Of a DNA stretch of 64,000 bases, positions 23,986 to 32,110 are shown piece after piece (position 1 is the stretch's first letter; each line of letters begins with the position of its first letter). Position numbers and translations under genes: made by a program. The DNA lies in NCBI RefSeq assembly GCF_001426565.1, contig NZ_LMFA01000023.1, forward strand, positions 62,001 through 126,000, in the 5' to 3' direction. The notes beneath the pieces are model-generated. The model saw nothing but the letters and a program-made list of their open reading frames with translations. It did no database searches and was not told the DNA's origin. The stretch comes from Rhizobium sp. Root482 (lineage in GTDB: Bacteria > Pseudomonadota > Alphaproteobacteria > Rhizobiales > Rhizobiaceae).

Positions 23986-24749
23986 GCCGGTAGCCCCCAG
24001 CAACGATCCGCCCACGGGCACATTCGGCATTCGTGAAAATCGCGCGTCGTGGCGATGCGGGGGAGCAGCTCTCCTGCGTCCGTTGCCTGCAGGATCCGCA
24101 CGCCGCGGTCGCTCATGCGCTGGGCCAGCCCTGCGTCGAACGGTACGAGCTCGTGGTGGAGTTCGGCGGTGTCCTTGTTGATGGCGGTGAACAGCGCCGG
24201 ATTGGCGGACATGCCCGGCACCTGCGCTTCCATGTAGGCCTGGTAGAGCGCGATCTGCGCCGCGTAGATGGGCTTTGCCAGAACGACACCCCTGGCCACG
24301 GTGTCGCGCCAGTTCTTCGCGTTCATCGTCTTGCATTCCCAGAGCGCCGGAACTTTGATCTGCAGCGGCTCTGGTGCCGCGGCGATGATCCCGTCGACGT
24401 GCCCGCGAATACGTCCATCGGCGGCAGAGAAGCCGAATTGCTCTCCGTCCGGCTGGTTGCCCTTACGGGTGTAGAGATCGAACCTGGCGCCGCGCAGCCA
24501 CCGGATTGCGAGGTCTTCGAGGGCGTGTCCGATCTCGAAGATCCGCAGTGTCCGCCCGCCGAAATCAGCGCCATCGTCCTTCGGAGCTCCGGCGAACTCG
24601 AACTGCAGGGCGCGCTCGCAGGCGTGTCCGAGGCGAGAGCCCCCGAGATAGGTTCGTGGCGGGATTAACGTTCGTTCAGCGACGATCGCCTCGTCGATGA
24701 CCGTGTTGATGTGTTCCGCACAGGGGGCGCGGTGATTGTAGTCGAGCAT
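23982..24749 (-). CDS. Cas4-like Fe-S PD-(D/E)XK exonuclease
   Basis: A 255-residue RecB-family nuclease. Catalytic residues are D119 (RIRGHVDGI), E138 and K140 (LWECKT), with the upstream helix FEIGHALEDLAIRWL. Four Cys are placed as in Cas4/AddB-type iron-sulfur nucleases: C44 (HACER), then C241, C244 and C250 (ECRMCPWADRCW). It would produce 3' tails for the Sak4-like annealing system encoded downstream in the same operon. No CRISPR array is nearby, so a phage recombination role is more likely than adaptation. Confidence 0.88.
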   Translation of the reverse strand: MLDYNHRAPCAEHINTVIDEAIVAERTLIPPRTYLGGSRLGHACERALQFEFAGAPKDDGADFGGRTLRIFEIGHALEDLAIRWLRGARFDLYTRKGNQPDGEQFGFSAADGRIRGHVDGIIAAAPEPLQIKVPALWECKTMNAKNWRDTVARGVVLAKPIYAAQIALYQAYMEAQVPGMSANPALFTAINKDTAELHHELVPFDAGLAQRMSDRGVRILQATDAGELLPRIATTRDFHECRMCPWADRCWGLPA

Positions 24750-25153
24750 CAGAACGGCACCTCCGCATCGACGTTTGCGGCCATGCCGTGCATGGCGTCC
24801 TGGAAGCCGCCGACGGCGACCTCGATGAGCGTGAGCACCTGCGCCTCGGAGAGATCAGAGAAGCGCGCCTGCCAGCCGATCTCCTCCATGATTTCGGCGA
24901 GCGGTTTCATGGCGGCGCGGATCGCCGCCTTCTCGTGTTCGGTGAGGTCAACCATGGTCCATCGCTCCCGCGCCAAGCGCGTCCAGAAGCCTTGGCAAAC
25001 CATCGAGCAGAACCAGACCGAGGGGCGCGGTTGCTTGGACCGCACCGGGTCGGACCAGCCAAAGCCACGAGTTGGCCGCCGACACACGGCGCAGAGTGTC
25101 CCACGCGGATGCCAGAGCCGCAGTCGATCGGAAACGGCCGAGACCAAGAGCAT
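24749..25153 (-). CDS. DUF6511-like zinc-finger phage protein
   Basis: A 134-residue protein with an N-terminal zinc-finger-like segment CAVCRRPTRGFGWSDP and a second pair CSMVCQGFWTRL, and a helical C-terminus MVDLTEHEKAAIRAAMKPLA, EIMEEIGWQARFSDLSEAQV. This matches the DUF6511 layout of early-operon proteins in rhizobial phages. The start is unclear: ATG 25153 lies right against GGAGG, so TTG 25147, six bases further, is better spaced. Its stop and the exonuclease start overlap. Function unknown. Confidence 0.75.
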   Translation of the reverse strand: MLLVSAVSDRLRLWHPRGTLCAVCRRPTRGFGWSDPVRSKQPRPSVWFCSMVCQGFWTRLARERWTMVDLTEHEKAAIRAAMKPLAEIMEEIGWQARFSDLSEAQVLTLIEVAVGGFQDAMHGMAANVDAEVPF

Positions 25154-25159
25154 CCTCCA

Positions 25160-26851
25160 TCACGCCGCCGCTCCGATTGGTGCCTCGGGATCAGCGTCGG
25201 CGGCCCCGAAGACGAGGGAGCGGATGGCATCGCGGTTGAAGCGGAATGACAGCAACGCCGAGGCCTGGTAGCGGGTGAGCCCGAAGTCCTGCCGGTATTC
25301 GGCGGGCAGGAATGCGAGTTGCCGGCTGGTCGGCGGCTCATTGAGCCAACGACGCGTCTTGTGGGCGCTTTCGTCGCTCTCATGCTCGTTGAGCCAATCG
25401 TCGGCTGCCGCGAGGCACACAGTGCGCTCGCCCAGCGCCAGCAGATGCGGGCGCTGCTTCTGCAGGCCGCCGACGCCATACCAGCGGCTACCCAGAAAGA
25501 AGACACCTCCCCATGCGTTGAAGCCGTTGGCGACAAGCGCAGCATCGTCGCCGAAGAGGTCGCACCAGCGGAAACTCGACCGTTTGAGGAGATCGATCTC
25601 CGACATGACGAAGTCGCCGAGCGGGGCTGCTTCGCCGCCTTCAGGGCGCTCCCAAAGGTGACCGCACAGCGGGCACTCGGTGGTGGCGAGCGGCACAACG
25701 GCCCCGCACTCGGGGCAATCCTTCGTCGGCGCCTCGCCGGAGGGTTCATGGCCGTTCAGGTCGACGTCCTGCTCCAGCGATCCATGCAGCAGCGTCGAGG
25801 TACCAAAATCGAGCACGATGCAGTCGGTCTTAACGATGCCCGGATGCTCTTCGGGCGAGACCGTGCGAAGGCCCCGGCCTACCATCTGGATCATGGTCGA
25901 TTTGTAGGAGCTCGGCCGCAGCAGCACGACGCCGCTGGTCGGCGGGTGATCCCAACCTTCGGTCAGGACCGCGACGTTGACGACGACACGCAGGTCACCA
26001 GCGGCATACGCCGCCAGGGTGGCCCTGCGGTCCACATCGCTCATGTCGCCGTGGATCAACACCGCGGCGATGCCGGCCGCGTTAAAGGCGTCAGTGACGT
26101 TGCGAGCGTGGTCGACGGTAGAGCAGAACACCACCGTCTGGCGCTCACTCGCCTTCTCCTGCCAATGTCGAATGACCGCTTCCGTGACCGGCGAGCGGTT
26201 CATGATCGCATCGACCTCGGCCATGTCGAAATCGTCGGCCGTGCGGCGCACCCTGGTGAGCTGATCCTGGACGCCGACATCGATGACGAAGGTGCGCGGC
26301 GGCACGAGGTGGCCGGAGGCAATCAACTCACCGATCCGGATCTGGTCGGCGACGTTCGAGAACACCGGGCGCAGTCCGCGCTTGTCGCCCCGGTTGGGCG
26401 TGGCGGTAACACCATAGATGCGGCACATCGGATTGCGCTTGAGCGCGGTGTCGATGATGCGTCGATAGCTGTCCGCCGCCGCGTGATGCGCCTCGTCGAT
26501 CACCAGGAGGTCGAGCGCAGGGATCTGATCGAGATTGCCGGCGCGTGCCAGCGTCGGCACCATCGCAAAGGTGACCTGTCCGCCCCAGGACTTCTCCCTG
26601 GCGTCGACGACCGAGGTCGTGATCCTCGAATTCACGCGACCAAACTTGCTGCGGTTCTGAACGGTCAGCTCGTCGCGGTGGGCCAGCACGCAGGCCTTGG
26701 CTTCGGTCTCGGCCACCATTCGTCCAGCGACCGCAGAAAGCATGATCGTCTTGCCCGCTCCGGTTGGGGCAACGCCGAGGGTGTTTCCATGCTCGCCGAG
26801 CGCGCGGACGCTGCGCTCGACGAACTGCTTCTGGCGGGGGCGCAGCAGCAT
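25160..26851 (-). CDS. Superfamily 2 DEAD/DEAH helicase with zinc ribbon
   Basis: A 563-residue helicase of the type III restriction-like/UvrB-like group. Motif I is APTGAGKT (28-35), motif II DEAH (119-122), motif III TAT (149-151), and motif VI QMVGRGLR. A two-pair zinc ribbon CPECG...CPLCG follows the core, near residue 385-405. These helicases in phage early operons are thought to help replication or recombination; some relatives serve defence. The start ATG 26851 is about 10 bases after the stop of the upstream gene. Confidence 0.9.
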   Translation of the reverse strand: MLLRPRQKQFVERSVRALGEHGNTLGVAPTGAGKTIMLSAVAGRMVAETEAKACVLAHRDELTVQNRSKFGRVNSRITTSVVDAREKSWGGQVTFAMVPTLARAGNLDQIPALDLLVIDEAHHAAADSYRRIIDTALKRNPMCRIYGVTATPNRGDKRGLRPVFSNVADQIRIGELIASGHLVPPRTFVIDVGVQDQLTRVRRTADDFDMAEVDAIMNRSPVTEAVIRHWQEKASERQTVVFCSTVDHARNVTDAFNAAGIAAVLIHGDMSDVDRRATLAAYAAGDLRVVVNVAVLTEGWDHPPTSGVVLLRPSSYKSTMIQMVGRGLRTVSPEEHPGIVKTDCIVLDFGTSTLLHGSLEQDVDLNGHEPSGEAPTKDCPECGAVVPLATTECPLCGHLWERPEGGEAAPLGDFVMSEIDLLKRSSFRWCDLFGDDAALVANGFNAWGGVFFLGSRWYGVGGLQKQRPHLLALGERTVCLAAADDWLNEHESDESAHKTRRWLNEPPTSRQLAFLPAEYRQDFGLTRYQASALLSFRFNRDAIRSLVFGAADADPEAPIGAAA

Positions 26852-26861
26852 GGCGTGCCCC

Positions 26862-27449
26862 TCACTGTGCCCAGGAGGGGCGCACGCCCGGCTGCGGCAT
26901 CGAGGACTGGGCGGTGAAAGCCGGTGGCTGCGTCGGCGGCACGATACCGGCCGCGCCCATGATGGCAGCGTATTCTTTGTGGTCCGGCGTCACCGCCGCG
27001 CGAACCTCGTTCTTCTCGTCGCCATTGGTGTCTGTGCCGATGTCGACCTTTGCCACGAACTCGAGCCCGTCGAGATCGGCGAAGCTGCTGATGCGGCGGG
27101 CGGCCTGCGCCTGTGCAGAACTGTCCTTGTCCGAGATGCCGCGCGCAGAATTCAGCATGCCGCGGATCAGGCTGCGGCCCATGTTTGCCCAATCCGGCCC
27201 CTTAGGGCTGTAGAGCCCGATTAGGGTGAATATCTTCCGTCGGGCATAGGGCCCTTCGAGCACCGTGAACTCGCCCGAGAGGTAGACCGAACCGGTCGTT
27301 CCCCGCGCGGCGTATCCACCGGTCCAGCCCTGCGCGGGGTCGTCGAACCCGCCCGGGCGGATCGTCAGGCGGACCTTGGCCAGCGTGCCCTTGGGAATGA
27401 TGTTGGTGTTCTGCTTGGCGTCGTTGAAGTCGTTCCAGGATCCAGACAT
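26862..27449 (-). CDS. Possible ssDNA-binding protein of the recombination operon
   Basis: A 195-residue protein beginning MSGSWNDFNDAKQNTNIIPK. It has an OB-fold-like strand pattern GTLAKVRLTIRPGGFDD, GSVYLSGEFTVLEGPYARRK, IFTLIGLYSPKGPDWANMGR, and a Pro/Gln-rich flexible tail ending QPGVRPSWAQ, as SSBs often do. No family is confidently recognised. Position between a Sak4-like ATPase and a helicase supports an ssDNA-binding role, which is inference. Confidence 0.6.
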   Translation of the reverse strand: MSGSWNDFNDAKQNTNIIPKGTLAKVRLTIRPGGFDDPAQGWTGGYAARGTTGSVYLSGEFTVLEGPYARRKIFTLIGLYSPKGPDWANMGRSLIRGMLNSARGISDKDSSAQAQAARRISSFADLDGLEFVAKVDIGTDTNGDEKNEVRAAVTPDHKEYAAIMGAAGIVPPTQPPAFTAQSSMPQPGVRPSWAQ

Positions 27450-27466
27450 GACTGGGCTCTCCTCGT

Positions 27467-28351
27467 TCAGGCGTTTTGGGATTGGGTGGGGGTGTCGGTG
27501 TCCGGGGCGGCGGCCGGTGATGGGCTGCGATGGTCGAGCCGCTCGGAAGCGGGTTTCACCGGCCCGCGGATCTTCGCCATGAGACGGCCGAGATGCGGCT
27601 CCTCGACAGACAGGAGCCGGCCGGAGCGGTCTTTCGCGGGGAAGTTCCAGGGATTGATGGTCTGGCAGACAAAGGCGCGGTACGGCGTGCCGGACTCGTC
27701 CTTGATCTCGGCCATCGTCAAGACTTCATCGACGATGCCAGGGAGCTCGAGTCCGGTCTTGGACCCGTCGATCTGCGCCGAGAAGACGCGCTTGTTGAAG
27801 TCGTCGAGCTTCTCATCGAGGATCCCGACGAACCAGACGTTCTTCGCTCGCGTGTGCTGCAGATGGGTGAGCCACGCGATCATCTCGCGCCCGTGCAATC
27901 CATAGGCGCCGCGGATGTCGGGCTTGCAGGTCTTTTCCGAAAAGGCTTCCGGTTGACCCTTGCACCACTGGAAGCAAAGTCTGGCCGCAACGGTGATCGA
28001 GTCGATGAAGATGGTCTGGTAGCGGTCCAGCGCCGCCGGATCGCCGAAGCGATCGCACACTGCAGCGTGGTGGGCCTCGCTGTAGACCTGGTCGTCCCGG
28101 AGCGCCGGATTGGGTCCGCCGATGAAGACGGCGAAGTCGCGGCATTCGGCCCAGGTACGCGGTCGCACGCTGTCACCGGACCAGCCTTCGATGGCCAGAT
28201 CGCCCGCCTCCAGATCGATGAAGAGCGTCGTGGCGGGATCGAGCGTCCACAGCAGGCTGGTCTTGCCGATGCCGGATTTGCCGAAGATCGCACCCTTGAT
28301 GCCGCGCGGTTCGGCGAGCCGCTGATCGGCCGAGATGATGGGGAGGGTCAT
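27467..28351 (-). CDS. Sak4-like RecA-fold ATPase (phage single-strand annealing)
   Basis: A 294-residue protein with Walker A GKSGIGKT (24-31) and Walker B-like YQTIFIDSITVAARL (near 110-124), followed by HGREMIAWLTHLQHT and NVWFVGILDEKLDDF. The compact single-RecA-domain with this order matches Sak4/phage 'nucleotide-binding protein' families that promote annealing with an SSB partner. The Pro/Ser-rich end SPAAAPDTDTPTQSQ is probably disordered. It is followed by the SSB-like gene, strengthening the call. Confidence 0.82.
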   Translation of the reverse strand: MTLPIISADQRLAEPRGIKGAIFGKSGIGKTSLLWTLDPATTLFIDLEAGDLAIEGWSGDSVRPRTWAECRDFAVFIGGPNPALRDDQVYSEAHHAAVCDRFGDPAALDRYQTIFIDSITVAARLCFQWCKGQPEAFSEKTCKPDIRGAYGLHGREMIAWLTHLQHTRAKNVWFVGILDEKLDDFNKRVFSAQIDGSKTGLELPGIVDEVLTMAEIKDESGTPYRAFVCQTINPWNFPAKDRSGRLLSVEEPHLGRLMAKIRGPVKPASERLDHRSPSPAAAPDTDTPTQSQNA

Positions 28352-28352
28352 T

Positions 28353-28838
28353 TCATTCCTCCCCGGCCCGGATGAGCCTGAAGGTCATCTTGCCAGTGCG
28401 AACGGTACGGGCTGGTTCGAAGATTTTGCGGATGTGTGAGGGCCATGCTGCGTAAGCGCGCTCGGTGATGTCGAACTTCGTCCTGACGTATTCGGCAGGG
28501 TCTTCGCCGGCGGCTCTGATCTTTTCGACGAGCGCAGCAAGGATATGCTGATCCCAGTCCACCCTCTTGGGCGTGGTCACGGCAACGACGACGCCATCTT
28601 CGTCAGCAAGGCGCACCGTGCCGGTGTCCTTGGCAGCCTCGAGGCGCGCCATGGCGGCGCGGTCGGTGTATTTGAGCGCAATGGCCCCGTTGAGCCACTC
28701 GCTAACAGCCTCGGCGGCGCGCAGCCGCTCGCCGGCTTCCTCCTGCAGAAGCGCCAGTTGCTCGGCGGCCAGAGCGGCGATGTCGCCGATCGGCATAAGC
28801 CCGAGGTCGTCAAGTGAAATGCGGTTGGAATCTCTCAT
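28353..28838 (-). CDS. Conserved phage protein of the early operon
   Basis: A 161-residue protein, MRDSNRISLDDLGLMPIGDI, with a helical N-terminus AALAAEQLALLQEEAGERLR that could be coiled-coil, a middle strand VVVAVTTPKRVDWDQHIL, and a conserved end EYVRTKFDITERAYAAWPSH, IRKIFEPARTVRTGKMTFRL. I recognise it as a recurring early gene of alphaproteobacterial phages without known function. ATG 28838 gives the family-like start; the frame continues upstream to 28988 as a shadow. One base separates it from the Sak4 gene. Confidence 0.76.
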   Translation of the reverse strand: MRDSNRISLDDLGLMPIGDIAALAAEQLALLQEEAGERLRAAEAVSEWLNGAIALKYTDRAAMARLEAAKDTGTVRLADEDGVVVAVTTPKRVDWDQHILAALVEKIRAAGEDPAEYVRTKFDITERAYAAWPSHIRKIFEPARTVRTGKMTFRLIRAGEE

Positions 28839-28849
28839 CGCCGCACCCC

Positions 28850-29059
28850 TCACGCCGCAGGATTGGCGAAGGTGCGGGCAGTGCTTGCGCGGATCTGCTC
28901 GCGCTCGTACTCCTCGATGTCCTCGAGCCGGTACACGACCCGGCCGCCCAGCTTGACGAAGCGTGGGCCTTCGCCCGTCCAGCGCCACCGCTCGAGCGTG
29001 CGGTGCGAGATGTTCCAGCGCGCAGCCAGATCAATTTGATTGAGGTGTTTGGTAGCCAT
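28850..29059 (-). CDS. AlpA/MerR-type HTH protein (excisionase-like)
   Basis: A 69-residue protein, MATKHLNQIDLAARWNISHR then TLERWRWTGEGPRFVKLGGR and VVYRLEDIEEYEREQIRAS. This is a helix_turn_helix_17 domain (HTH residues 7-45), used by phage excisionases and AlpA regulators. It is the first gene of the early minus-strand operon, the usual place for a recombination directionality factor or an early activator. With the serine recombinase 3.5 kb away it is a candidate for excision control. Confidence 0.82.
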   Translation of the reverse strand: MATKHLNQIDLAARWNISHRTLERWRWTGEGPRFVKLGGRVVYRLEDIEEYEREQIRASTARTFANPAA

Positions 29060-29156
29060 CTGTCTGTCCTTCGGTTCCAGTCGAAAACCTGCGGAGAGGA
29101 TGGCGAAGGATCAGAACTGCGTCGTCGGGACGGAAAGTGGATCGTAGGGGGATGAA

Positions 29157-29174
29157 ATAGGATCGTTTTCCTAT
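29157..29174. promoter_or_regulatory. Inverted repeat upstream of the HTH gene
   Basis: ATAGGA (29157-29162) and TCCTAT (29169-29174) form a perfect 6-bp dyad with a 6-base centre, about 100 bases upstream of the first early gene. It is a candidate operator for early-operon repression. The 205 bases between the flanking genes hold nothing else I can identify. Confidence 0.4.
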
Positions 29175-29264
29175 GTGAAGGGGGATGTCTGGGGGATAAA
29201 GCTCAGGCGAGCCAGACCCATCAAATGCGAAAAGCCCGGCGGAATCCGGCTTCGTGGTGGGGGA

Positions 29265-29954
29265 TCAGGAGAACTTGATGTTAAGCCGATATCGTCCGCG
29301 CCGGTCGGACTGGATGAGCTTGCGCCAATCGGGCTGCGTCTTGAAAAGATCAGACAGGCGCGTGCAGGAGGAGCCAGCATCCGCCAGCACTGCCTTACCG
29401 TGCTGCCATGGGCACCCGCTCACGGCAGCATCATGGAGGATTTTCACGACGCGAGCCTGGAACTGCCCGAGCATGTAGGTTCGTTCTCCGAGGGTAACCT
29501 CGCTGAAATCATCCCTTTGTTCGAAGACGATCTCGGAGCCGCGTCCGGTGCCCGCCAGTCCGTGCTTGGCTTCAGCACGATCCCGCTCATCTCGGCGGAC
29601 AACCAATTCATCCTGCTTGACCAGGATGCCATTCTCCGGCTGCAGCACCACACAGTAGCGGTCAGAGGGAGCATCGAAGCGCTCGACGCGCAGCGCGCCC
29701 TCGTGGAACAGACGATAGGCGTCGTGAGCCCTAAGATCCTGAAGCCCGTGAAACAGACTCTGATCCTCGGGGATGCTGCACCACTGGCCCTTGTCCACTT
29801 CCTCGTAGCAGCCCTGTTCCAGGCGAACGCCATAGAGGCGCACGGAAACTTTCAGCAGTCCGTTCTCGGTAAGGTACACCAAGTCGCGGTGAGGCAGTTC
29901 CCACCGCTCCTCCAGCTCTTCGAGCGCAAAGTACTCCTTCTCGATGCCTGCCAT
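29265..29954 (-). CDS. Predicted winged-helix DNA-binding protein next to the repressor
   Basis: A 229-residue protein. The N-terminus YFALEELEERWELPHRDLVY reads as an HTH (LEELEERW..P..DLVYL..NGLL). A central beta-rich part follows. The C-terminal 70 residues, FQARVVKILHDAAVSGCPWQ, HGKAVLADAGSSCTRLSDLF, KTQPDWRKLIQSDRRGRYRL, look like a winged helix. It is divergent from the repressor gene with about 70 bases between them, so it is either an opposing regulator or part of the lysogeny switch. No family name can be given. Confidence 0.75.
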   Translation of the reverse strand: MAGIEKEYFALEELEERWELPHRDLVYLTENGLLKVSVRLYGVRLEQGCYEEVDKGQWCSIPEDQSLFHGLQDLRAHDAYRLFHEGALRVERFDAPSDRYCVVLQPENGILVKQDELVVRRDERDRAEAKHGLAGTGRGSEIVFEQRDDFSEVTLGERTYMLGQFQARVVKILHDAAVSGCPWQHGKAVLADAGSSCTRLSDLFKTQPDWRKLIQSDRRGRYRLNIKFS

Positions 29955-30001
29955 GCCACGGACTCGCCCACTACCATTCGTTCCGTGTTTGTTCTATTTC
30001 C

Positions 30002-30030
30002 TTGACGCGGACGAATCAATCCGCTTATGT
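30002..30030 (+). promoter_or_regulatory. Repressor promoter with dyad in the spacer
   Basis: TTGACG (30002-30007), 17-base spacer, TTATGT (30025-30030). GCGGA (30007-30011) and TCCGC (30020-30024) form a dyad inside the spacer, an expected operator position. On the opposite strand TTGATT, 17 bases, then TAGAAC overlap the same region and could serve the divergent winged-helix gene. Transcription would start near 30037, so the repressor would be read from ATG 30051 or later. Confidence 0.5.
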
Positions 30031-30050
30031 CCACATTATCCACATATCGG

Positions 30051-30728
30051 ATGACCCAGATGCAGATGAAGCTCGCCGAACGGCTCAGGGCACGCGCTCA
30101 GCAGTTGGCAATGAACGCGCGCGAGGTGGCAGAGCAGGCACGCGTTAACCGGTCGTTCGTCTACGACATCATGCGCGGTCGATCGGAGCATCCCAACCTG
30201 GAGAAGCTCGACAAGATCGCCAAGGTGCTGAAGGTCGACCGCAACTGGTTGCTCAACGGCAGGGGCGAAGTCGAAGGCGAAGAGCCCGTGATGGGTGGGG
30301 AACCGGACGGGTTCGTTGCCATTCCCTCAGTCGAGGTCACTGCCTCGATGGGCGGCGGGAAGCTCGTCGCCGACGAGGTGGAAACCGGCGAGCCCTATCA
30401 CTTCAAGAGTTCGTGGATCAGCCATAGCCTGCGCGCCAACCCGGCGAACCTCAGGATCATGCACGTCGAAGGGGACAGCATGATGCCGACCCTTCACGAC
30501 GGAGATGTCGTCCTCGTCGATCTCGGTCGCGCTCTCCCTACTCCACCCGGCATCTTTGTGTTGTTCGATGGAATGGGCCTGGTCGCCAAGCGGCTGGAAC
30601 ACATTCCGAACTCTGACCCGCCACAGGTCCGCATCATCTCCGACAATACGTTCTATAGCCCCTATGAGCGAACGGCCGAGGAGATCAAGATCATCGGGCG
30701 CATCAGGTGGTTCGGGCGAGAGATCTAG
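30051..30728 (+). CDS. CI/LexA-like phage repressor with S24 peptidase domain
   Basis: The frame is open from 30027, but a promoter ends at about 30030, so ATG 30051 (MTQMQMKLAERLRARAQQLA) or a slightly later ATG is preferred. An XRE-type HTH lies about residues 25-60 of this form (LAMNAREVAEQARVNRSFVY). A linker is followed by the S24 peptidase domain with the serine in VEGDSMMPT and the lysine in VAKRLE, the self-cleavage pair. Such repressors keep the prophage silent and cleave when RecA filaments form, giving SOS induction. It is the only repressor seen in the window. Confidence 0.9.
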   Translation: MTQMQMKLAERLRARAQQLAMNAREVAEQARVNRSFVYDIMRGRSEHPNLEKLDKIAKVLKVDRNWLLNGRGEVEGEEPVMGGEPDGFVAIPSVEVTASMGGGKLVADEVETGEPYHFKSSWISHSLRANPANLRIMHVEGDSMMPTLHDGDVVLVDLGRALPTPPGIFVLFDGMGLVAKRLEHIPNSDPPQVRIISDNTFYSPYERTAEEIKIIGRIRWFGREI

Positions 30729-30773
30729 TGGGAGAGCATGTGTCAGCGGAGGCGGCAGCTCGGGCTTCAGAGG

Positions 30774-31493
30774 TCATCGCTGGGCGGGTCTCCAGCCAGC
30801 ATCTCCCGCTTCAGCCTCGCTGCAGAACCAGCGCTCCCCCGCACGCTCGTTGATCCGCGTCCGGTCATAATCGCGCATGCCTGGAACGTGATAGATCCGC
30901 TCGCCACTCCTGCTGATGTTACCCTTGATGTCGCAACCGTCCGACGTGACCGGCGCGGTCAGAGGGGCGACAGGTGACGAATTCCGTTGTGCTGCCCGCC
31001 ACTCCCATGGCGGCTGAAATTCGCCCTGCCAGATTCCTGCTTTCTCGACGGCCGCCGCCGACTGCTCATCCGCGTAGGCGCCACCACTATAACGCGGCCA
31101 GTCCATAGCCATTCCGGCTCGCACCATTGCAACTGCCACGCCTAGCCCGTCGGCACGGAAGCAGTCCCCGACGAACCGACCATATTGATCCCGCTCCACG
31201 AACTCGCAGCGCACGGGTCGAGACTCAGCAAGCAATTGGTCGAGGGCGCGTGCCGACATCGCTCCGCAGCGGTATGATCGTCCCTGATCGTCCTCGCAGA
31301 GCTGCGAGGATTCAGGCGCATCTATGCCGTTGATCCTGATGCGCTCACCGGCGATCTCGATCGTGTCGCCATCGATAACCGAGGCGCGACCAACCAGTGA
31401 CCGCACGCTCTCGTCCTCAACCAGCGAGTCTGCCGAACTTGCAACGAGCGCAAAAGCAGCAAAGATAAACGGCAAGATTGCGCGTTGGATCAT
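30774..31493 (-). CDS. Secreted thermonuclease-like (SNase) protein
   Basis: About 239 residues from ATG 31493 (earlier ATGs exist up to 31517). A signal-peptide-like start MIQRAILPFIFAAFALVASS is followed by the SNase fold: RASVIDGDTIEIAGERIRIN (catalytic-site Asp/Thr), GIDAPESSQLCEDDQGRSYR, and RCEFVERDQYGRFVGDCF with the Arg of family motifs. The C-terminal CDIKGNISRSGERIYHVPGM and DYDRTRINERAGERWFCSEAE form an excalibur-like Cys pair. A periplasmic or extracellular nuclease in a prophage is a common lysogenic-conversion gene; similar genes also stand outside prophages. Confidence 0.85.
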   Translation of the reverse strand: MIQRAILPFIFAAFALVASSADSLVEDESVRSLVGRASVIDGDTIEIAGERIRINGIDAPESSQLCEDDQGRSYRCGAMSARALDQLLAESRPVRCEFVERDQYGRFVGDCFRADGLGVAVAMVRAGMAMDWPRYSGGAYADEQSAAAVEKAGIWQGEFQPPWEWRAAQRNSSPVAPLTAPVTSDGCDIKGNISRSGERIYHVPGMRDYDRTRINERAGERWFCSEAEAGDAGWRPAQR

Positions 31494-31497
31494 TGGC

Positions 31498-31770
31498 ATG
31501 TTCTCCATCTTCTCCAAATGGCTCGAAAGACGACGAGAGTTAAGACGGCTTTGTCGGGATGACGCACGCCAACTTGTAGAGCGGGATCCCCTGACCGCCT
31601 ATTATGATGCTCAACGCGCCGCCGCCCAGGCTCGCTTTGCCGGTGATGGCGGGGCTTTTCTTTATTGGGCGCGTGTCGCAGCGGAAGTTGCGCGAATCAG
31701 CCAGGCGCCGATGAACTTCGAAACCGTCAAATCGATCGTTGACGAGGAAGAGCGCCGCGCCCGCAGTTGA
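31498..31770 (+). CDS. Small helical protein, divergent from the nuclease
   Basis: A 90-residue protein, MFSIFSKWLERRRELRRLCR, then DDARQLVERDPLTAYYDAQR, AAAQARFAGDGGAFLYWARV and AAEVARISQAPMNF. The repeated RDP.TAY..AQR.AA.AR pattern occurs in a family of small rhizobial proteins of unknown function. It starts four bases from the preferred start of the divergent nuclease. No function assigned. Confidence 0.6.
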   Translation: MFSIFSKWLERRRELRRLCRDDARQLVERDPLTAYYDAQRAAAQARFAGDGGAFLYWARVAAEVARISQAPMNFETVKSIVDEEERRARS

Positions 31771-31885
31771 GACTCGCGCACCTGTTTGAATGATTTCTCC
31801 ACGTTGCGATAACCCACTGATATCGCTTGTAACCTGTTCAGCCACCGGTACCGTTCGCTGATCATCTTCAGTTGCGAACGGTCTC

Positions 31886-32110
31886 ATGCAAGACGCTCGA
31901 TCCGGTCCAAACCCGCTGTCGCCCGGCCATCTGTCGGCGCACGAACGCCTTGATGAGCTCGCCAGCATCGTTGCTGCGGGGCTGAGGCGTCTTCTGCCGG
32001 AACAGTCCAGTTCTTTACTTGCAGCTGGCGAAGACAGTTCATTCGACATTCTCGCCCTCAAACGCCGTGTTGCTCGTCGCAAACCGAGCAACCGAATTGG
32101 AGAGCGATGA
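31886..32110 (+). CDS. Small protein preceding DUF2924
   Basis: A 74-residue protein, MQDARSGPNPLSPGHLSAHE, RLDELASIVAAGLRRLLPEQ, SSSLLAAGEDSSFDILALKR. The LDELASI.AAGL.RL motif is a recognisable small family found just before DUF2924 and large serine recombinase genes in rhizobia. It overlaps the DUF2924 start by four bases (ATGA), so the cassette is translationally coupled. Function unknown. Confidence 0.72.
   Translation: MQDARSGPNPLSPGHLSAHERLDELASIVAAGLRRLLPEQSSSLLAAGEDSSFDILALKRRVARRKPSNRIGER

Noticed and set aside
23982-24749. Cas4 adaptation protein
   Set aside because: The Cys and active-site pattern fits, but the operon is phage replication/recombination and no cas1 or cas2 exists nearby.
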